Of a stretch of 64,000 nucleotides of DNA, positions 59,019 to 64,000 are shown piece after piece. The DNA is from Clostridia bacterium. GTDB taxonomy: Bacteria; Bacillota; Clostridia; Oscillospirales; CAG-272. Made by a program: the position numbers and the translations under genes. The notes under the pieces were generated by a model. That model did no database searches. It saw only the letters and a list, made by a program, of their open reading frames with translations, and was not told the DNA's origin. The first letter of the stretch is position 1, and every line of letters begins with the position of its first letter. Location: positions 1-64,000 of the forward strand of contig JAGATD010000047.1 of NCBI GenBank assembly GCA_017621415.1. The letters run 5' to 3'.

Positions 59019-60620
59019 ATGAAGAAAAAGACAACGCTCGGTGTTATGCTCGACGTTTCGAGAAATGCCGTTATGAATATGGAAAATCTTAAGAGATACT
59101 TTGATGTTCTCAAGAAGATGGGATACAACTGCGTGTTCCTTTATGCAGAGGATACATATGAGGTAGAGGGCGACCCTTACTTTGGCTATATGCGCGGAAG
59201 ATATTCTAAGGAAGAAATGCGCGAGATGGACGAGTACGGCAGAAGTGTCGGTATTGAGGTTATACCCTGTATTCAGACTCTTGCCCACCTTACCCGCATC
59301 AGCAAGTGGAATCAGTATGTAATGGACACACCGGATATACTTATGGTTGACGATGAGTCTACATATGAGTTTATCGACAGAATGTTTAAGACTCTTTCCG
59401 AGTGCTTTACTACCAAGAGAATCCATGTTGGTATGGATGAGGCGCATATGCTGGGTAGAGGAAAGCATCTTGACAAATACGGTTATGAGACCGTTGACGT
59501 GCTTATGACCCGTCACCTTGACAGAGTTTGTGAGATTGCAAAGAAGTATGACTATGAGCTTATGATATGGTCGGATATGTACTTCCGCCCTTGGAACAAC
59601 GGTGATTATTATATAGGAAAGGCAGAGATGCCCGAGGAATATATAAAGGCGCTTCCCTCTAATGTTATTCCTGTTTATTGGGACTATTACTCAAAAGACC
59701 CACAGCGCTATGACGACATGATTTATAATCACACCCAGCTTTCCGATAAGACCTGGTTTGCGGGCGGCGCTTGGACCTGGGGCGGCTTTGCTCCCCATAA
59801 CGGCTGTTCAATAAAGTGCTCTCCTCCTGCTATTGAGGCTTGTAAAAAGTACGGCATTAACAATATCTTTGTTACCATGTGGGGTGACAACGGTGCCGAG
59901 TGCTCAAAGTATTCGGTTCTTCCCACCCTCTTCCTTATTGCCGAGCACGTAAGAGGCAATACAGATGAGGCTCTTATAAAGAAGAAGTTCGAAAAGCTCT
60001 TCGGAATAGGCTTTGACGAATTCCTGCTTCTTGATACACCTAATAATGTAGCACTCCCCGAGGATACATCAAACCCCGTTTGTCCTTGCAAATATATGCT
60101 TTATTCCGACCCGTTTGTAGGATTCCCCGATTCTACTGTAAAGCTTGGCGAGGGCGCGAAATATCCCGAGTATGCGGCAGCGCTTTACAATGTAGCAAAG
60201 AAGTCGAGAAAGTACGGCTACCTCTTTGACTCTATGGCTAAGCTTTGCGACGTTCTTGCGGACAAGTACGAGCTTGGTGTAAAAACAAGAAACGCATATA
60301 AGGCAGGCGATAAAACCGAGCTTTACCGCCTTGCTAACGAGGAATACACAAGAATCGAGAAAAATCTCCGTGCCTTTATCAAGGCATTTGAAAAACAGTG
60401 GATGAAGGAGAACAAGCCCTACGGCTTTGAGGTACAGGATGCGCGTCTCGGCGGACTTCTTTACCGTATCGGCTCCTGTAAAAAGCGCCTTACCGACTAC
60501 TGCAAGGGCAGTCTCGACTCAATCCCAGAGCTTGAAGAGGATATTCTCAAGTACAAAGCCGAGGGCGAAAGTATATACCTCAACCTTTACGCAAATAACG
60601 TGACATCCTGCGTAATGTAA
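59019..60620 (+). CDS. Beta-N-acetylhexosaminidase-like enzyme (GH20-type)
   Basis: A 533-aa TIM-barrel enzyme without signal peptide. 'HVGMDEAHMLG' near residue 144 matches the Asp-Glu catalytic pair of GH20, where the substrate's N-acetyl group assists; 'VIPCIQTLAHL' near 80, 'MIWSDMYFRPW' near 185 and 'WTWGGF' near 251 fit the barrel. It lacks the usual N-terminal GH20b domain, though the two giant lipoproteins carry a domain resembling one. AAAAAGGAG precedes the ATG. It completes the set glucuronidase plus hexosaminidase. Confidence 0.8.
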   Translation: MKKKTTLGVMLDVSRNAVMNMENLKRYFDVLKKMGYNCVFLYAEDTYEVEGDPYFGYMRGRYSKEEMREMDEYGRSVGIEVIPCIQTLAHLTRISKWNQYVMDTPDILMVDDESTYEFIDRMFKTLSECFTTKRIHVGMDEAHMLGRGKHLDKYGYETVDVLMTRHLDRVCEIAKKYDYELMIWSDMYFRPWNNGDYYIGKAEMPEEYIKALPSNVIPVYWDYYSKDPQRYDDMIYNHTQLSDKTWFAGGAWTWGGFAPHNGCSIKCSPPAIEACKKYGINNIFVTMWGDNGAECSKYSVLPTLFLIAEHVRGNTDEALIKKKFEKLFGIGFDEFLLLDTPNNVALPEDTSNPVCPCKYMLYSDPFVGFPDSTVKLGEGAKYPEYAAALYNVAKKSRKYGYLFDSMAKLCDVLADKYELGVKTRNAYKAGDKTELYRLANEEYTRIEKNLRAFIKAFEKQWMKENKPYGFEVQDARLGGLLYRIGSCKKRLTDYCKGSLDSIPELEEDILKYKAEGESIYLNLYANNVTSCVM

Positions 60621-60654
60621 TATACAATATTAAAAAGGAAGACCGGCAAAAATG

Positions 60655-63051
60655 TCAGTCTTCCTTGTTCTTTTCCCAGAATTCGGTTATAACCTCCTTG
60701 AGCCTTGCGGGAGTCTCGATAAATTTTACTCCCTTCCATAGCTTTGGCAGGCTGTCCCTATATAGCGGGTCGTCAAAACGGTCATCAATAAGCACAATTA
60801 CACCTCGGTCATCCTCACGGCGAATAACTCTTCCTGCCGCCTGAAAGACTCGGTTCATTCCGGGGTAAATGTATGCGTATTGCTTACCCTCCTCGTATTT
60901 TTCCTGATAGTATTCGGCAATAGCCTCCCTCTCGTATGAAAGCGAGGGCATACCAATACCCACAATAACAGCACCGATAAGCGAATCTCCCGCAAGGTCA
61001 ATTCCCTCGGAGTATATTCCGCCCATAACGCAAAATCCTATGAGATAGGACTTGTCGGGAGCCTTAAATTCCTCGAGAAAGGCAGTTTTTTCCGCCTGAG
61101 TCATATTCCTTTTTTGCGCAAGAATGTTGAGCTTCGGGTATTTTGCTCTGAATGCTTCGGCGAGCGCCTCGTTGTATTCAAAGGATGGGGTAAATACCAT
61201 ATAATTGCCCCTCTTTGCCGAAACGGCAGCCGCAACCGTGCGCACAACCGCAAGCAGGGTGTCCTCCCTTTCGGAGTAGCGGGTGCTTATTTTGTCCATA
61301 ATGCTGACCGTGAGTTGCTCAGGGGCAAAGGGAGAGTTCACCTCCAGAGTTTCGTCTGAGCGCTCACCGCCAAGAGTTTCTCTGTAATATCCGAGAGGAG
61401 AAAGTGTTGCCGAGAACAGCACCGCACCGTGCCCGAGCGCAAGCCTTTTCTTTATACCCGGACCGGTATCAAGACAGAAGAGTTTTGCGCGAATGTTGCC
61501 GTCATCATAAAAGATAAGCAGCTTGTATGCCGAGTCAAATCTTGCAAGTGTGTCAGAGAAGCGCTTTATTGCGTAATAGTAGCTTCGAAGAGCTTTAAGG
61601 CGCATATCCCGCTCTTCGTCTCTTGCGGTAAGATTTATCTTTATTTCTTCGTCGATAACCGACATAAGCTCGTCAAATAGCTGATAAAGCCGTGAGGGAA
61701 TATCCGAGAGGGCTGCGGCGCCTATCGTTTCTTCGTCTTTAGTTTTTCTAAGCTCGTCTTTTACAAATGGGAAAAGTGTCTCTCTAAAAACGGTTGAAGC
61801 AGTAATAGCCAGCTTTTTTGTGGCCGAAAGCGGTCCGAGAAGTTCATTTGCAGAAATCTCGAGAAGAAAATCTGCCGAAATCTCAGCCGAAAACATTTCT
61901 CTTGCCCGCTCGCCAAGGTTGTGCGCCTCGTCAACAAGAATTGCAAACCTGCCCCCTCTTGTAAAGTAACGGCGGATATAAACAACAGGGTCAAACAGAT
62001 AGTTAAAATCACAGATTACTACGTCACAAAGCTCGGAATATGAAAGCTCAAGCTCATAAGGACAAACCTCAAAAGACTCGGCAACAGGTACAAGCTCCTC
62101 AGCCGACATAACTGTAATATTTTTAGAATAAAGGGCGAGGGTTGCCTCAGTGAGTCTTTTGCAAGCAGAGTTTTTGCAGGCAGCCCGCGAGTCACGGCAG
62201 GCATGGCCGCCAATACAACAGCGGTCCTTTGCGGACAGGATAACCGCTCTGAGCTTTGCTCCCTTTTCGGCAAACAATTCAAGGCATTCTTTTGCCGCCT
62301 CTGCAGTGGTTGTTTTTGGCGTAAGGTAAAACACCTTGTCGCAGCGACCGTCGCCTAGTGTCCTAAGGGCTGGGAAGAGAGCCGAGACGGTTTTTCCCGT
62401 ACCTGTGGGTGCCGAGGCATAAAGCACACCGCCTCTTGAAAGAGTGCGATAAGCCGAGCGCACAAATATACTTTGTCCCTCTCTGATGGCTGAGTAAGGA
62501 AATTTAAGGCTTTTTAGAGTGGGCAGTCTCTCGGTAACTCTTTCTATTTCGGGCTTGGCATATACCGAAAGAGTGCTTACGCATTTGTCAAAGAAAGAGG
62601 ATAGCTTCTCGGCGGAGGGAGTTTCTCTTGTCTCGGTATATATATCCGAGGTCTCGCTAAGGCAAATAAGTCTTATTATAGCCTCGCTGTATCCCATAGA
62701 TTGGCATAGAATGTGCCCGATAATGAATGCTTCGCCCCTCATCTGAGCCGTCTCGTGCTTGTTAGGCTTTGCGGAGGGGGACTCCACAATTCTGCCAAGT
62801 GTTATTTCGTTTTCAGACAAAGCGCTGACATAGGGCGACATCTCAAAGTCAAATCCCCCTGATGAAAATTCAAAATACAGCCTCTCGGGAGTGTGCTCGC
62901 CTATAATTTTGGTCAGTCTCCTTACCGTAAGCTCGGCGAGCCTTGGCTCATCCTCGTCTCTTGTATTAAAGGTAGAGAGCGACCTGCGGGCAAGGGTAAC
63001 AAATTCCTTAAGCTCTATTCCGATTTTGCCGCTTTCGGCATCATATCTCAT
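60655..63051 (-). CDS. XPD/DinG-type ATP-dependent DNA helicase
   Basis: A 798-aa superfamily 2 helicase. Walker A 'SAPTGTGKTVSAL' near residue 215, four clustered Cys at about 283-305 ('RCCIGGHAC', 'CKNSAC') for a likely 4Fe-4S cluster, DEAH box 'LVDEAHNLGERA' near 378, and C-terminal 'QAAGRVIRREDDRG' near 743. The N-terminal ~190 residues are an extra domain not recognised here. The ATG at 63051 follows GGGAGGTAA; an upstream longer reading is unlikely. Probably DNA repair (R-loop or damage processing). Confidence 0.87.
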   Translation of the reverse strand: MRYDAESGKIGIELKEFVTLARRSLSTFNTRDEDEPRLAELTVRRLTKIIGEHTPERLYFEFSSGGFDFEMSPYVSALSENEITLGRIVESPSAKPNKHETAQMRGEAFIIGHILCQSMGYSEAIIRLICLSETSDIYTETRETPSAEKLSSFFDKCVSTLSVYAKPEIERVTERLPTLKSLKFPYSAIREGQSIFVRSAYRTLSRGGVLYASAPTGTGKTVSALFPALRTLGDGRCDKVFYLTPKTTTAEAAKECLELFAEKGAKLRAVILSAKDRCCIGGHACRDSRAACKNSACKRLTEATLALYSKNITVMSAEELVPVAESFEVCPYELELSYSELCDVVICDFNYLFDPVVYIRRYFTRGGRFAILVDEAHNLGERAREMFSAEISADFLLEISANELLGPLSATKKLAITASTVFRETLFPFVKDELRKTKDEETIGAAALSDIPSRLYQLFDELMSVIDEEIKINLTARDEERDMRLKALRSYYYAIKRFSDTLARFDSAYKLLIFYDDGNIRAKLFCLDTGPGIKKRLALGHGAVLFSATLSPLGYYRETLGGERSDETLEVNSPFAPEQLTVSIMDKISTRYSEREDTLLAVVRTVAAAVSAKRGNYMVFTPSFEYNEALAEAFRAKYPKLNILAQKRNMTQAEKTAFLEEFKAPDKSYLIGFCVMGGIYSEGIDLAGDSLIGAVIVGIGMPSLSYEREAIAEYYQEKYEEGKQYAYIYPGMNRVFQAAGRVIRREDDRGVIVLIDDRFDDPLYRDSLPKLWKGVKFIETPARLKEVITEFWEKNKED

Positions 63052-63135
63052 CGCTCTTACCTCCCGTTCATTTGATAAAAATATTTTACCATATAAAAAG
63101 GGCAAAGTCAATATTGACTCTGCCCAAAGTGTTGT

Positions 63136-63972
63136 TTAATCCCCTGCCGATTCCTCGCTGAATATAGATAACAGTCTTGCCTTTGTTTCAAGCCAGCAGG
63201 ACTTTTTGTCTTTGACAAATGAATATCCCGCGGTGTATCCTCTGAATCCGATTACAGGAAGCGCCGAAAGCTTGATTAATCCGTCAATCACCACCGAGGG
63301 TGTAAGGTCGCCCCTTACATTTAAAATTACCGAAACGGTAAATATCATACAAAGAGTAGATGGAAGCAGATTTAACAGCGCCTTCAAATACTTTTTCTTA
63401 CTCGGGTCCTCAAGCTCAGATGAGGATGAAAGTGTGCTTCCCGAGAGAAGCAGGGCCGGGGTCAGCTTTACCGCCCGCATCCTCCGTGCCTTAGAGAAAT
63501 AATATCTATCCCTGAGCCTTACCTTGCCCCCTTTGCAGTAGGCATCGTATTCCTCCTCGGTGTAGCCTGCCTCGGCAATATAGTTTGAGCGTCTAAAGCT
63601 TAATTCTTCTCTTGAATACTTAAGGCAAAAGCTTCTTAGCTCCTTTATGTTCCCGGCGCCGACAGCGGCTCTTGCAGCCTTGTATTTTGAAAGAGCTTCC
63701 TTGTATTCGTCACATCTCTCTCCCAGCCTCTCGCCTGAGTCCTCGAGAGAAAAGTAGATAATATAAGAGGCGCAAAGCATAGCCGCAAGAGTTGTGGTAA
63801 ATGCAGAGCTGCCAAAGTCGCTTAGGCTAATATCTGCAAATATAATAAGCGCCGATACCGCAAGCGTAATAAGCGCAATAGCCTTGCCGGCATTGTTTAT
63901 AAAGAAGCTGTATCCGCCCTTTACCATAGAGGAAATTTCAAGCAATTCCTTGTCAAAAGTACTGTCATTCAT
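63136..63972 (-). CDS. Membrane protein of unknown function
   Basis: A 278-aa protein not recognised. Predicted helices near 28-46 and 55-73, a long charged cytoplasmic-type region (75-185, rich in Lys, Arg and Glu), and two helices near 198-215 and 232-250. No signal peptide or known motif. The ATG at 63972 follows AAGGAGAAA. It lies 84 bases upstream of the helicase on the same strand and may be cotranscribed. Confidence 0.6.
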   Translation of the reverse strand: MNDSTFDKELLEISSMVKGGYSFFINNAGKAIALITLAVSALIIFADISLSDFGSSAFTTTLAAMLCASYIIYFSLEDSGERLGERCDEYKEALSKYKAARAAVGAGNIKELRSFCLKYSREELSFRRSNYIAEAGYTEEEYDAYCKGGKVRLRDRYYFSKARRMRAVKLTPALLLSGSTLSSSSELEDPSKKKYLKALLNLLPSTLCMIFTVSVILNVRGDLTPSVVIDGLIKLSALPVIGFRGYTAGYSFVKDKKSCWLETKARLLSIFSEESAGD

Positions 63973-64000
63973 TTTCCGTCTTTCTCCTTGCCATACGGAA

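Noticed and set aside
58822-59022. 66-codon open frame between the second lipoprotein and the GH20-like gene
   Set aside because: It overlaps the promoter and ribosome-binding site of the next gene and has no conserved pattern.

Overview
The window looks like the chromosome of an anaerobic, low-GC Gram-positive bacterium of the class Clostridia, probably a gut-type relative of Oscillospirales/Christensenellales (inferred from gene content; no rRNA is present to confirm it). Pointers are the superoxide-reductase/rubredoxin stress set, an RNase M5-like Toprim protein, Shine-Dalgarno signals of the AAGGAG type, several TTG starts, AraC-rich sugar loci and many lipoproteins.

Layout. 0.2-2.6 kb: AraC regulator and divergent L-rhamnose isomerase. 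2.6-4.5 kb: a PspC-domain gene that seems to lack its 5' end, a lipoprotein and a four-helix-bundle (S23/Avd-like) gene beside a hairpin-repeat array. 4.7-11 kb: tRNA-Cys, MgtC, a Val-Asp-Phe-Gly tRNA operon, a ZIP transporter, an oxygen/NO-stress cluster (rubredoxin, desulfoferrodoxin, ferredoxin, Crp/Fnr regulator, flavin reductase-rubredoxin) and tRNA-Gln. 11-36.4 kb: mostly housekeeping genes (Maf, Nth, RNase M5-like, FucO, Ppa, a two-component system, a TetM-like GTPase fused to a NYN nuclease, DUF1538 plus tandem PII, cardiolipin synthase, ZIP, PepF, MFS, MalQ, UraA-Upp, ATC hydrolase). 36.5-60.6 kb: a large glycan locus. 60.6-64 kb: a DinG/XPD-type helicase and a membrane protein.

The glycan locus is the main accessory region. 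It carries a beta-glucuronidase (GH2), a GH20-like hexosaminidase, two AraC regulators, an FAD oxidoreductase and a four-gene module present twice in the same order (39.9-49.2 kb and 51.6-58.8 kb). Each module has a 42-residue peptide, a secreted protein ending in a jelly-roll domain, a signal-less 'toroid' protein, and a giant lipoprotein with the same toroid domain followed by jelly-roll domains. One AraC regulator has a jelly-roll domain of the same type at its N terminus, so sensor and surface proteins may recognise the same glycan. The GH2 and GH20 activities suggest a ligand with glucuronic acid and N-acetylhexosamine, such as a glycosaminoglycan (inference).

The second theme is non-coding structure. 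Three intergenic arrays (4.54-4.71, 6.49-6.65 and 10.87-11.04 kb) share one design: a 7-8 base word repeated in direct orientation, then in inverted orientation, with a different small hairpin after each word. The word differs at each locus (GTGATGT, TATGGAAT, GTGAAGTT). Each array lies downstream of a tRNA gene. Separately, a ~100-base element with apparently compensatory base changes occurs at 3.3 and 10.7 kb, each time between two copies of a duplicated hairpin terminator. A third tRNA locus has a duplicated tRNA-Gly 3' end around a different hairpin-rich insert. Together these suggest an undescribed class of structured elements that settle just downstream of gene ends.
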